Shown here in pieces: positions 1 through 5,885 of a stretch of DNA of 7,262 nt (positions are counted from its first letter, which is position 1; every line of letters begins with the position of its first letter). This stretch comes from Clostridiales bacterium. Lineage in GTDB: Bacteria; Bacillota; Dehalobacteriia; UBA4068. The stretch lies in contig WRDJ01000031.1 in the NCBI GenBank assembly GCA_009783495.1, positions 1 through 7,262 of the forward strand, given 5' to 3'. Position numbers and translations under genes: made by a program. The notes beneath the pieces are model-generated. The model made no database searches, was not told where the DNA came from, and was given only the letters and a program-made list of their open reading frames with translations.

Positions 1-1
1 T

Positions 2-103
2 CCATCGGCCTTTCTGCCCGGAGATTTTTTCACGGCTTGTCTTGGGCGGGACAAGCGTGTGGTTTATGTCGGTTCGCAGGGGCGGGGTATTTTAGGTTTT
101 TAA
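2..103 (+). CDS. Possible C-terminal fragment of an unidentified gene (5' end outside window)
   Basis: Frame 2 is open from the window edge to a TAA at 101-103 and reads 33 residues ending RVVYVGSQGRGILGF. The composition (alternating hydrophobic and glycine residues, a basic stretch) is compatible with the end of a real protein. However, frame 1 is also open over nearly the same length, so this short stretch does not prove coding. I do not recognise a family. If real, it converges on the minus-strand gene at 132-896. A 7-bp stem (GCTTGTC/GACAAGC, loop of 8) lies inside it around 36-57. Confidence 0.3.
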   Translation, partial: PSAFLPGDFFTACLGRDKRVVYVGSQGRGILGF

Positions 104-131
104 ACCGGTAAAAAGCCAGAAAAAGTACAAA

Positions 132-896
132 TTAATATCCGCACCCCTTTTCCGCGCGTATTTCACCGGCGGAAACACTTAATTGATTTACTTGTGAAGC
201 GCGGAGTTTTATTTCGTGACAATTATTGACTAAGACATCCATGTCTAAGTGCGTTCCGATAGAATAGATATTAACGGTGTCATCTTTTTGGGATAATTCA
301 TCAAGATCAACCAGAATTCCATCCATTGCCAATTGGAGCATTCTTTCTTTTACGTCATCTGATATTTCATGCGCTTTTTTATTTGATGCATGAAGCATGA
401 TTTTTTTACAAAGCACGGATATAAAATCGTAAAGATTCCGACAGTAGATTTTACAATACCAACCATCATCATGGGCTAAGTATGCGAAATCGTTTTGCAG
501 CGCTTCAAAAAATGGTGTATGCAAAGGCTTTGACATATGCCCCAAATAAAGCAGTTCTGCAATTTGCTCTTCACTCAATTCACTTGTTTGATGAGGCATA
601 GCATAGTCAACAAAGCAAAATTCGCCCAGATTATAAATATTTTCCTTTGCAAGCTTTTCTATAAATTCGTAGCCTTCAAATAATTTCAGCCCTCTTTCGA
701 ATCTGCTTTCGGATAATATGACATTGCTTCCGCCTGTTATGAGCATCAGGTTTTTTATAGGTTGAGGTAAATATTTAACAAACTCGGCAAAGTCTATACC
801 TGAATATATTACCTCGTTTTTTCCCGGAAATATTTTTACATAAATTTTTGTTCTTGTTTTATCAGCTTTATTTTTATTTGTTGTAACCTTTTTCAT
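132..896 (-). CDS. Unrecognised hypothetical protein, AT-rich gene
   Basis: This gene encodes a 254-residue soluble protein of unknown function. I chose the ATG at 896-894 because GGAGGT (906-901) sits 4 bases upstream; an in-frame start ten codons earlier would place that ribosome binding site inside the gene. The N-terminus is lysine-rich (MKKVTTNKNKADKTRTK) and leads into a predicted alpha/beta body. There is no signal peptide or membrane segment. Landmarks are YLPQPIKNLMLITGG near residues 42-56, an acidic/aromatic LAHDDGWYCKIYC stretch near 140-152, and several scattered cysteines. I know no function for these motifs. The gene is visibly richer in A and T than glmU and the genes to its right, with many AAA, TTT and ATA codons, which suggests acquisition from elsewhere or weak selection on codon use. 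It lies 91 bases downstream of glmU on the same strand and could be read through from it. A TATAAT at 949-944 may also give it its own promoter. Confidence 0.8.
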   Translation of the reverse strand: MKKVTTNKNKADKTRTKIYVKIFPGKNEVIYSGIDFAEFVKYLPQPIKNLMLITGGSNVILSESRFERGLKLFEGYEFIEKLAKENIYNLGEFCFVDYAMPHQTSELSEEQIAELLYLGHMSKPLHTPFFEALQNDFAYLAHDDGWYCKIYCRNLYDFISVLCKKIMLHASNKKAHEISDDVKERMLQLAMDGILVDLDELSQKDDTVNIYSIGTHLDMDVLVNNCHEIKLRASQVNQLSVSAGEIRAEKGCGY

Positions 897-943
897 AATG
901 ACCTCCACGCTGTCAAACGACGGCACAAATTATTATTTTCTTC

Positions 944-973
944 ATTATAACTCACTTCTCCTGTTTATTATAA
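944..973 (-). promoter_or_regulatory. Weak candidate promoter for the AT-rich hypothetical gene
   Basis: On the minus strand TATAAT (949-944) matches the sigma-A -10 box, with TTATAA (973-968) as a poor -35 at 18 bases. The upstream part lies in a perfect 12-base AT palindrome (965-976, TTATTATAATAA). The site is in the 91-base gap between glmU and the gene starting at 896. The -35 match is weak. Confidence 0.25.
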
Positions 974-987
974 TAATCGTCGGGCTT

Positions 988-2370
988 CTATTTTTTTCCG
1001 TTTTTTTCCCGGAAAGTCTTGGCCCAGCCTTCGACATTGCGCTGACGGCCCCGGGCCACGCTCAGAGCGTCCGGCGGCACGTTTTGCGTGATGGTGGAAC
1101 CGGCCGCCACGAAGGCCTCCCGGCCCACGGTGACAGGGGCGATCAGGTTGGTGTTGCTGCCGATGAAGGCTCCATCCTCAATGACGGTCAGCTCCTTTTT
1201 GTGCCCGTCATAATTGCAGGTGACGCAGCCGCAGCCGATATTGACCCGTTCCCCTACAAAGCTGTCCCCCACATAGGAAAGGTGCGGGATTTTGCTGCCC
1301 CGTCCCACGGAGGTTTTTTTCACCTCGACGAAATCGCCGATCTTCACCTCGTCGGAGAGAATCGCGCCGGGACGCAGATAAGCGAAGGGGCCGATGCTGC
1401 AATGCTCGCCCGCCCGCGCTTCCGCCAGCACCGCGCGGAAAACCCGCGTGTGATCGCCGACGACGCTGTTGCAGATCTCGGCGTCGGGGCCGATGCGGCA
1501 ATGGCGGCCGACGACGCTTTTGCCGCGGATATAGCTGCCCGGCTCGATAATGGTTCCCGCGCCGACTTCGGCCTCGCAGTCAATATAAGTGTTTTGCGGG
1601 TCGGTGATGGTCACGCCGGAAAGCATCAACTCTTCATTTTTACGCCGCCGCAAGACCGTTTCCGCTTGCGATAATTGCAGCAGGTCGTTGACGCCCAAGG
1701 CGCAAGTGCCGTCCTGCGCCGCCAGAGCATTGACCGCATAGCCACGCGCGGATAAAAGAGCCAGCGCGTCCGTGAGATAATATTCACCCTGCGCGTTGGC
1801 CGGGGCGAGTTGCCCGATCACCGCACGTAAAGCCTCTATGTCAAAGCAATAAGCGCCGGTGTTGACTTCACTCAGGGCTTTCTGCTGCGGCGTGGCATCC
1901 TTTTCCTCCACGACGCCCAAGACGCGCCCATCGGCATCGCGGCAAACGCGCCCATAGCCTGAGGGGTCGGGCAAAAAAGCCGAGAGCAGGGTGCAGGCAG
2001 AGGCCGTTTCCCGCGCATAATTCAGCAATTCGCGCAAAACGGCGGCGGTAAGCAGCGGCGTGTCCCCGCAGAGCACCAACACCTTGCCACGTTCCCGTGC
2101 GAGGGCCGGCAGGGCGGTCATCACGGCGTGGCCGGTGCCCAGCTGCACGGGTTGCTCAACATAGGCGGCCTGTTCGCCGCAAACCGCCTGCACCTCTTCC
2201 GCGCCGCAGCCCACCACCAAAAGCGGGCGCGTTACACCGCAGCTGCGGCAGGCCTCCAAGACATGGGCGATCATTGGCTTGCCCCCGGCCTTATGCAGGA
2301 CTTTTGGCAGCTCGGATTTCATGCGGGTGCCCTTTCCGGCGGCCAGGATTATAGCCGAAATATCGTTCAT
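988..2370 (-). CDS. glmU: Bifunctional GlmU: N-acetylglucosamine-1-phosphate uridyltransferase / glucosamine-1-phosphate acetyltransferase
   Basis: GlmU is a cytoplasmic enzyme that makes UDP-GlcNAc, the precursor of peptidoglycan and teichoic acids. Its C-terminal half acetylates GlcN-1-P with acetyl-CoA, and its N-terminal half transfers UMP from UTP. At 460 residues it has the normal length. The nucleotidyltransferase domain (about 1-230) shows the LAAGKGTRMKSELPKVLH signature at 9-26, QLGTGHA at 76-82, the CGDTPLL metal site at 101-107 and EVNTGAYCF at 168-176. From about 250 onwards hexapeptide repeats form a left-handed beta helix. R333, K351, H363 (catalytic base), Y366 and N386 fall at the same numbers as in the E. 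coli enzyme, so both activities should be intact. AGGAGGG (2383-2377) lies 6 bases before the ATG. It is on the opposite strand from ispE, unlike B. subtilis where ispE and glmU are collinear with spoVG between them; no spoVG is seen here. Confidence 0.98.
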   Translation of the reverse strand: MNDISAIILAAGKGTRMKSELPKVLHKAGGKPMIAHVLEACRSCGVTRPLLVVGCGAEEVQAVCGEQAAYVEQPVQLGTGHAVMTALPALARERGKVLVLCGDTPLLTAAVLRELLNYARETASACTLLSAFLPDPSGYGRVCRDADGRVLGVVEEKDATPQQKALSEVNTGAYCFDIEALRAVIGQLAPANAQGEYYLTDALALLSARGYAVNALAAQDGTCALGVNDLLQLSQAETVLRRRKNEELMLSGVTITDPQNTYIDCEAEVGAGTIIEPGSYIRGKSVVGRHCRIGPDAEICNSVVGDHTRVFRAVLAEARAGEHCSIGPFAYLRPGAILSDEVKIGDFVEVKKTSVGRGSKIPHLSYVGDSFVGERVNIGCGCVTCNYDGHKKELTVIEDGAFIGSNTNLIAPVTVGREAFVAAGSTITQNVPPDALSVARGRQRNVEGWAKTFREKNGKK

Positions 2371-2457
2371 AAAAAACCCTCCTAATCAACCTCACTTAAT
2401 ATGCCCCGGCATATCGGTCGCCGCGCCGAAACCGGGCAGCCTGCCGTTTTCCGCCGT

Positions 2458-2784
2458 TCAGCCGCTCATAGCCGTGAAGCGGGCGCCCAGGATGGCTTCT
2501 TCCAGTTTGCCTTCGTTGACCGGCATCGCGATCCTCGCCAGCTGCCCTGCCGTGGGGATTTCGGCCTCCGTGCCCGCGCCTTCCCAATCATAACCAGCCT
2601 GATATTCGCAAACCTCACAGGGATCGCCGGGAGGAACAATAGGGCAGACGCAGGGAGCTTTATTGCAGACGCCGCAAATCGGATCGTCCGGGGCCGGCGC
2701 AGACACCTCGCAGCCCGCCCTTCGCATTTTATCCGGCAGACATATTATGCCGCGCGGGTAAACAGCGTTAGCCGTTTGCTTCAC
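2458..2784 (-). CDS. Small cysteine-rich protein of unknown function, upstream of glmU
   Basis: This is a 108-residue ORF with a GTG start at 2784-2782 and a modest Shine-Dalgarno site (AAGAGG, 7 bases upstream). Eight cysteines lie at 15, 25, 37, 40, 45, 47, 56 and 59, including CGVC, CVC and CEVC pairs spaced by prolines and acidic residues. This looks like a zinc or iron-sulfur binding knuckle. The C-terminal third (QLARIAMPVNEGKLEEA, residues 81-97) resembles the first strand of NifX/NafY-type FeMo-cofactor-binding domains (Pfam Nitro_FeMo-Co), but the rest of such a domain is absent, so it could be a truncated relative or a chance likeness. No membrane segment or signal peptide is seen. 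A plausible sigma-A promoter lies just upstream, and glmU begins 87 bases after its stop on the same strand, so the two may be cotranscribed. The opposite-strand 158-codon ORF over the same DNA looks like a shadow. Coding status is likely but not certain. Confidence 0.5.
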   Translation of the reverse strand: MKQTANAVYPRGIICLPDKMRRAGCEVSAPAPDDPICGVCNKAPCVCPIVPPGDPCEVCEYQAGYDWEGAGTEAEIPTAGQLARIAMPVNEGKLEEAILGARFTAMSG

Positions 2785-2810
2785 ACCCTGGCCTCTTGTC
2801 TCTTATTTTT

Positions 2811-2841
2811 ATTATACCATAAAAATCCCGCCAAGTGTGAA
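2811..2841 (-). promoter_or_regulatory. Candidate sigma-A promoter for the Cys-rich ORF and glmU
   Basis: On the minus strand there is a perfect -10 TATAAT (2816-2811) and a -35 TTCACA (2841-2836, one mismatch to TTGACA), 19 bases apart, slightly longer than ideal. Transcription would start near 2804, about 20 bases before the GTG at 2784. It lies in the 165-base divergent gap facing ispE. Confidence 0.45.
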
Positions 2842-2949
2842 AATTCTTTGTCTCGCCCATTTTTTTGCCATTCATAAATATAGAGGATTTTTTTGACGAA
2901 TCTTTAATATTATAGTCGGTAGAAATACGGCGGGAGGGAAGGCCGGACC

Positions 2950-3816
2950 GTGAGGCAGACGCGGCTGAAAAACAGGCAACTAAAGATTCCCGCCCGGGCG
3001 AAAATCAACTGGGCGCTCGACGTTTTGGGCAAGATGCCGGATGGCTATCACTCGCTGGAGATGGTCATGCAGACCATTTCCTTGGCCGACCAAGTGACGC
3101 TTACCCAAAGCCCAGGGGAGGACGCGGTTTCAAGCAGCGCGCCCCTTCCCGGCGGCGCGGGCAATCTGGCGCTGGCCGCCTGGCTTCTGCTGAAAAAACG
3201 CTGTAATTTAGAGCAGGGGCTTGACATATATATCGAAAAGAACATCCCCGTGGCTGCCGGTTTGGGCGGGGGTTCGGCAGACGCCGCGGCCGTGTTCTTG
3301 GGCGCGAACCGTCTGTTCGGGCTCGGTTTGGATCACCGGCAGCTGGCGGAGCTGGCCCTGCCCCTGGGTGCGGATATTCCTTTCTGCCTTTTGGGCCGGG
3401 CCGCCCTGGCGCGCGGAAAAGGCGAAATTCTGCAGCCCTTCGGCCCTGTGCCCCGGCAATGGCTGGTGCTGGTCAACCCTGGCATCCCCCTTTCCACGGC
3501 TTTGGTTTTCCGCAATTATTCTCTGCCTGAAAACAGGCCGAAGGCCGACATAGAAACCCTGAAGGAGGCGCTTCTGCGGGGGGAGGCGGAGGGGATCGCT
3601 CCTTTGATGTTCAATGCCCTGGAAGAAACGGCGCAAGCCCTTTGCCCGCAAATCAGCGAAATCAAGCGGGATTTGCGTTCTTTGGGCCTGCAGCCCTTGC
3701 TTTCCGGCAGCGGGCCCACGGTTTTCGCTCCGGCGCAAAGCCGTGCCGCCGCCGCCCGCGCCGCCGCCGTGCTGTGTGGACGCTGGCCGTTTGTGGAAAT
3801 CGCTTATACTTTGTGA
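2950..3816 (+). CDS. ispE: 4-diphosphocytidyl-2-C-methyl-D-erythritol kinase IspE
   Basis: IspE is the GHMP-family kinase of the MEP isoprenoid pathway. It phosphorylates the 2-hydroxyl of CDP-methylerythritol with ATP in the cytoplasm, supplying IPP/DMAPP for undecaprenyl phosphate and quinones. The 288 residues match the family length. Visible motifs are ARAKINWALDVLGKMPDGYHSLEMVM (residues 15-40, in two parts around catalytic K18), the glycine-rich ATP loop PVAAGLGGGSADAAA (100-114), catalytic D142 in GADIPF, and GHMP motif 3 LSGSGPTVFA (251-260). The start is a GTG at 2950 preceded by a long purine tract (GGGAGGGAAGG, 2932-2942). I see no convincing sigma-A promoter: TTGACG (2893-2898) and TATAGT (2911-2916) are only 12 bases apart. 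The MobA-like gene follows after 27 bases with its own ribosome binding site, so the two form an operon. Confidence 0.97.
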   Translation: MRQTRLKNRQLKIPARAKINWALDVLGKMPDGYHSLEMVMQTISLADQVTLTQSPGEDAVSSSAPLPGGAGNLALAAWLLLKKRCNLEQGLDIYIEKNIPVAAGLGGGSADAAAVFLGANRLFGLGLDHRQLAELALPLGADIPFCLLGRAALARGKGEILQPFGPVPRQWLVLVNPGIPLSTALVFRNYSLPENRPKADIETLKEALLRGEAEGIAPLMFNALEETAQALCPQISEIKRDLRSLGLQPLLSGSGPTVFAPAQSRAAAARAAAVLCGRWPFVEIAYTL

Positions 3817-3843
3817 CATAAAATATTTTAAGGAGATGAAGTT

Positions 3844-4602
3844 ATGGACGCCATTATCCTTGCCGGCGGGGACGCGGGCAAGCTGGGCCTCGAAATTTGT
3901 CCATCCAACCACCGGGCGCTCACGCCCCTGGCCGGCCGCCCCATGATCGAATATGTGGTGGAAGCCCTGCGCGCTTCAGAAAAGGTGACTCGCCTGATCA
4001 TCGTGGGAGAACTGGCCGTTTTACAGCCGCTTTATGGGGAGGCCGAGGACATCGCCCTGCTGCAGGGGGGCGGCTCCATCGTCGAAAACGCGCTGCTCGG
4101 CTTGAAAGATGTGGACGGGCTGGCCGTCATAGTTACGGTTGACATTCCCCTCGTCACCGGCCAGATCATCGACGCCTTCATCAACCAATGCGAGGAAGCC
4201 GGAGACCTCGACTTTTATTATCCCGTGCTTTCCCGGCAGCTCAACGAAGCCGCCTATCCGACCGCCAAACGCACCTATTTCCGCCTGGCCGAGGGCGAAT
4301 TCACCGGCGGTAACATCATCATGCTAAAGGCCGCGGTGGCCGACAAGAACAGGGCCAAGATCACCGCCTTGGTGGAGCATCGCAAGTCTGCCGTCAAGAT
4401 GGCGCTTGACGTCGGCCCCATCACCTTGTTCAAAATGCTCATCGGCAAGCTGCCTCTGGCCGGGGCGGAAAAAGCCGTCTGCAAAATTTTCGGCATCACC
4501 GGCAAGGCCGTCGTTTCCTCCTCGCCGGAAATCGGGCTGGACGTTGACAAACCGAGCGACTGGGAGGCCGTGAACGCCATTTTTGCCAAAAACGGGTTTT
4601 AA
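3844..4602 (+). CDS. MobA-like nucleotidyltransferase family protein (NTP_transf_3), substrate unknown
   Basis: This is a 252-residue single-domain nucleotidyltransferase of the GT-A fold. The N-terminal loop LAGGDAGKLG (6-15) replaces the usual G-x-G-T-R-M. It is followed by LTPLAGRPMIEYVVEAL (26-42), VTVDIPLV (97-104) with D100 as the likely metal ligand, a GGN at 155-157, and a C-terminal GLDVDKPSDW (231-240) that recalls the end of MobA/IspD/GlmU-type enzymes. AAGGAG (3830-3835) lies 8 bases before the ATG. The gene sits 27 bases behind ispE and is closed by a strong terminator. IspD, the cytidylyltransferase one step before IspE, belongs to the same fold superfamily, but the IspD signature is not present here. 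The reaction is therefore not predictable. By family, an NTP plus a phosphosugar or molybdopterin-like acceptor is expected. Confidence 0.9.
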   Translation: MDAIILAGGDAGKLGLEICPSNHRALTPLAGRPMIEYVVEALRASEKVTRLIIVGELAVLQPLYGEAEDIALLQGGGSIVENALLGLKDVDGLAVIVTVDIPLVTGQIIDAFINQCEEAGDLDFYYPVLSRQLNEAAYPTAKRTYFRLAEGEFTGGNIIMLKAAVADKNRAKITALVEHRKSAVKMALDVGPITLFKMLIGKLPLAGAEKAVCKIFGITGKAVVSSSPEIGLDVDKPSDWEAVNAIFAKNGF

Positions 4603-4655
4603 CAGGCGATCATTGATCGCCCCTGCATAATTAACCGTAACATTTGATCTGATTT

Positions 4656-4710
4656 AAGCACCAAGAACGCCGCAGACGCGGCGTTCTTGGTGCTTGTCTT
4701 TATTTGGGCG
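4656..4710 (+). terminator. Rho-independent terminator after the ispE operon
   Basis: A perfect 18-bp stem (4656-4673 with 4678-4695) with a four-base AGAC loop is followed by a T-rich run (GTCTTTATTT). It lies 54 bases after the nucleotidyltransferase stop. The lower stem is AT-rich at the base and GC-rich at the top. The minus-strand tail is not T-rich, so it acts mainly on + strand transcripts. Confidence 0.9.
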
Positions 4711-4774
4711 AGATAAAAAAGGGAGCGTTGCGTCCTTACCGGGCGGGCCGGCAAGAGCAGCCCACATAGTTTTC

Positions 4775-4812
4775 TTTTTAAAGGAGCCGCTGGCCGGCGG
4801 CCCCTTTAAAAA
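4775..4812. repeat. Large imperfect palindrome in the intergenic region
   Basis: TTTTTAAAGG-A-GCCGC (4775-4790) pairs with GCGGC-C-CCTTTAAAAA (4797-4812) around the loop TGGCCG, a 16-base arm with one mismatch. Because T and A runs flank both sides of the GC core, each strand can fold it. It could act as a two-way terminator between the convergent nucleotidyltransferase and yabQ transcripts, or be part of a dispersed repeat. The T-run is not directly 3' of the GC stem on the + strand, which weakens the terminator reading. Confidence 0.5.
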
Positions 4813-4817
4813 ATTGT

Positions 4818-4853
4818 CCCCCTCCTTGGGGAGGCAGTGTCAGGGGGTGAGGC
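4818..4853. repeat. C-run/G-run dyad, possible dispersed intergenic repeat
   Basis: CCTCC (4821-4825) can pair with GGAGG (4830-4834) around TTGG, or CCCCCT (4818-4823) can pair with AGGGGG (4842-4847). Short GC-rich dyads of this layout are common as multi-copy intergenic repeats in bacteria. Only one copy is visible in this window, so its repeat status is an inference. Confidence 0.35.
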
Positions 4854-4905
4854 AAAACAGAAGAGAGGGGAAGCGGTGAAAGGGGGAGAAGCATCCGCTC
4901 ACCGG

Positions 4906-5412
4906 TCATTCTTTGGGCGAGGTGAAAGGAGAGCGGAGGTAACCGAAGAAAAAAGCCGGAAGGCGCAAAGCCGACAGCAAAAGCGCGGCTAGTTTATAGA
5001 TGAAAAAAGCCAGCGCGTAAAAGGGCCAGGTCACAATCTCGTAAACTCTTTTGAGGGATTTGCCAGGGGCGCGCCCCGCCTTTTTCGCCCGCGCGCTTCC
5101 CGATAAAAGCCATTTGCCCAACCCGTAAATATGCGGGCTCAGATATGTATAATAGAGGGCGAAACCCAGACCCTGCCAGACGAGCAAGGAAAAGCGCACC
5201 TCTCCCCAGGTGAAGCGCAGCCAGACGGCAAAAACCAGGGCGAGGGCGAGCAGCCACCACAGAATGTCGAGCAAAGGCCGCAGGCGGCGGTGCGGAGCGG
5301 TAAAACGCCGGAAGAGGCGGTAGCCGTCATAGAAAATGCCCAGCCCCACCCCGCATATCAGCGCCAGCAAAAGCCGCAAAAATTGTCCGGCGGCGGTATC
5401 CACTTCAATCAC
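4906..5412 (-). CDS. yabQ: Spore cortex biosynthesis protein YabQ
   Basis: YabQ is a membrane protein of the forespore outer membrane required for cortex formation in B. subtilis. The 168 residues contain hydrophobic segments at about 10-28, 47-66, 73-92 and 127-150. The family hallmark GIFYDGYRLFRRF lies at 25-37 after the first helix, and LLDILWWLL at 47-55 is also typical. A basic loop (about 106-122, ARAKKAGRAPGKSLKR) separates the last helices. It is shorter than the B. subtilis protein (about 210 residues) but near clostridial homologues. The start is a GTG at 5412-5410, 3 bases after the yabP stop and with only a poor ribosome binding site, so translation is probably coupled to yabP. 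The pair points away from divIC, whereas in B. subtilis they are collinear. Confidence 0.92.
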   Translation of the reverse strand: MIEVDTAAGQFLRLLLALICGVGLGIFYDGYRLFRRFTAPHRRLRPLLDILWWLLALALVFAVWLRFTWGEVRFSLLVWQGLGFALYYTYLSPHIYGLGKWLLSGSARAKKAGRAPGKSLKRVYEIVTWPFYALAFFIYKLAALLLSALRLPAFFFGYLRSPFTSPKE

Positions 5413-5415
5413 GCC

Positions 5416-5700
5416 CTATTTGAAGATTCTCTCGATGACGCTCCTGCTTCTTAAAGCCGGGCGTTTCTCGTTTTTGCTCTTGCGGTAAATGATGGAATCC
5501 ACCTGCCCCTTGATGGACGCTTCCTTTTCGTCCAGATGCAGGCGGCTGATATGCAACTCCGACCCGCTCAAAACCATCTCGCCCATGGAGGTGGCGAGCA
5601 CGATCTCGCTGCTGTCGAAAGTTTCCACGCGCAAAACCCCAAAGAGCTCCACGGTCTGGCGATCCGTCATGGTCAGACGTTGCTTGATGTTTTCGTTCAT
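5416..5700 (-). CDS. yabP: Sporulation protein YabP
   Basis: YabP is a small mother-cell sporulation protein needed with YabQ for cortex/coat assembly. I chose the ATG at 5700-5698 (94 residues) because GGGGTG (5713-5708) sits 7 bases upstream; the GTG at 5709-5707 in the same frame would add three residues and has no clear ribosome binding site. The family pattern is visible: LTMTDRQTVELFGVLRVETFD (9-29), a beta-rich middle EIVLATSMGEMVLSGSELHISRLHLDEKEASIKGQVDSIIY (roughly 32-72), and a basic C-terminus (RKSKNEKRPALRSRS). The related YqfC protein has a similar fold, but adjacency to yabQ and divIC fixes the assignment. Upstream lies a candidate sigma-E promoter, which would fit mother-cell expression. 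Confidence 0.93.
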   Translation of the reverse strand: MNENIKQRLTMTDRQTVELFGVLRVETFDSSEIVLATSMGEMVLSGSELHISRLHLDEKEASIKGQVDSIIYRKSKNEKRPALRSRSVIERIFK

Positions 5701-5752
5701 ATTAAACACCCCGTTCGCATAATATGATTTGCGGGAGAAGGCCCGCCTCTAT

Positions 5753-5781
5753 AAGTTATGTCCGGCTGGGAGAAAATATTG
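5753..5781 (-). promoter_or_regulatory. Candidate sigma-E promoter for yabPQ
   Basis: On the minus strand CAATATT (5781-5775) matches the sigma-E -35 (kmATATT) at six of seven positions. After a 14-base spacer CATAACTT (5760-5753) matches the -10 CATACAmT at five of eight. Spacing is right for sigma-E, and yabP is known to be sigma-E-controlled in B. subtilis. The start point would be near 5746, inside or just before a small hairpin (GCGGG/CCCGC, 5731-5746), about 45 bases from the yabP ATG. An alternative -10-like CATATTAT (5727-5720) lacks a -35. Confidence 0.3.
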
Positions 5782-5824
5782 CACCCTTTCAGAAAAATAA
5801 TATTAATTTGTAGTGAAAATGTAC

Positions 5825-5853
5825 TTGATTTGTCCACAATATGTGTATATAAT
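5825..5853 (+). promoter_or_regulatory. Sigma-A promoter for the HTH-divIC operon
   Basis: TTGATT (5825-5830) and a perfect TATAAT (5848-5853) are 17 bases apart. Transcription would begin near 5860, about 26 bases before the HTH start codon. The -10 and spacer overlap an inverted pair of DnaA-box-like 9-mers. Confidence 0.75.
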
Positions 5854-5861
5854 GTGGATAA
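5830..5861. promoter_or_regulatory. Inverted pair of DnaA-box-like sites overlapping a promoter
   Basis: TGTGGATAA at 5853-5861 is the exact reverse complement of the DnaA box TTATCCACA. TTGTCCACA at 5830-5838 differs from that box at one base and points the opposite way. The 9-mers form an 8/9 inverted repeat with a 14-base spacer that contains most of the -10 region. Protein bound here would block or modulate sigma-A polymerase. The sites could serve DnaA or another dimeric regulator, for example the HTH protein encoded just downstream. Confidence 0.55.
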
Positions 5862-5885
5862 ATAGTAAAATCGGGCGGGGTCATC

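Larger units (their letters stand above)
4603..4905. other. Gene-free 303-base region with multiple inverted repeats
   Basis: No convincing gene is present; the 61-codon ORF across 4694-4879 has no ribosome binding site or family resemblance. From left to right it holds a short hairpin right after the stop (GGCGAT/ATCGCC, 4605-4621), the 18-bp terminator stem (4656-4695), an 8-bp stem with one mismatch (4735-4755), a 16-bp stem with one mismatch (4775-4812), and a C-run/G-run dyad (4818-4847) with two mutually exclusive pairings. It separates the ispE operon from the convergent yabPQ operon. Confidence 0.75.

Noticed and set aside
898..1674. 258-codon + strand ORF opposite the end of glmU
   Set aside because: It is antisense to glmU, whose C-terminal catalytic residues are all intact, and its composition (A, D and H rich) is that of a shadow in GC-rich DNA.
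2401..2877. 158-codon + strand ORF opposite the cysteine-rich ORF
   Set aside because: No ribosome binding site and arginine-rich low-information composition. The minus-strand ORF over the same DNA has a promoter, a Shine-Dalgarno site and patterned cysteines.
2893..2916. Sigma-A promoter for ispE (TTGACG and TATAGT)
   Set aside because: The two hexamers are 12 bases apart, too close for sigma-A.
3208..3912. 234-codon minus-strand ORF over ispE
   Set aside because: Antisense to a clear ispE with all GHMP motifs; composition is Q/G/R-rich as expected of a shadow frame.
3844..4602. IspD as identity of the nucleotidyltransferase
   Set aside because: The IspD signature around the N-terminal loop is absent and the C-terminal pattern does not match; only the fold is shared.
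4694..4879. 61-codon + strand ORF after the terminator
   Set aside because: It starts inside the terminator stem, lacks a ribosome binding site and runs across several hairpins; it is better read as non-coding repeats.
5781..5885. Replication origin suggested by AT-rich DNA with DnaA boxes
   Set aside because: Only two boxes are present, with no cluster, no dnaA or dnaN neighbour, and they sit on a normal promoter.
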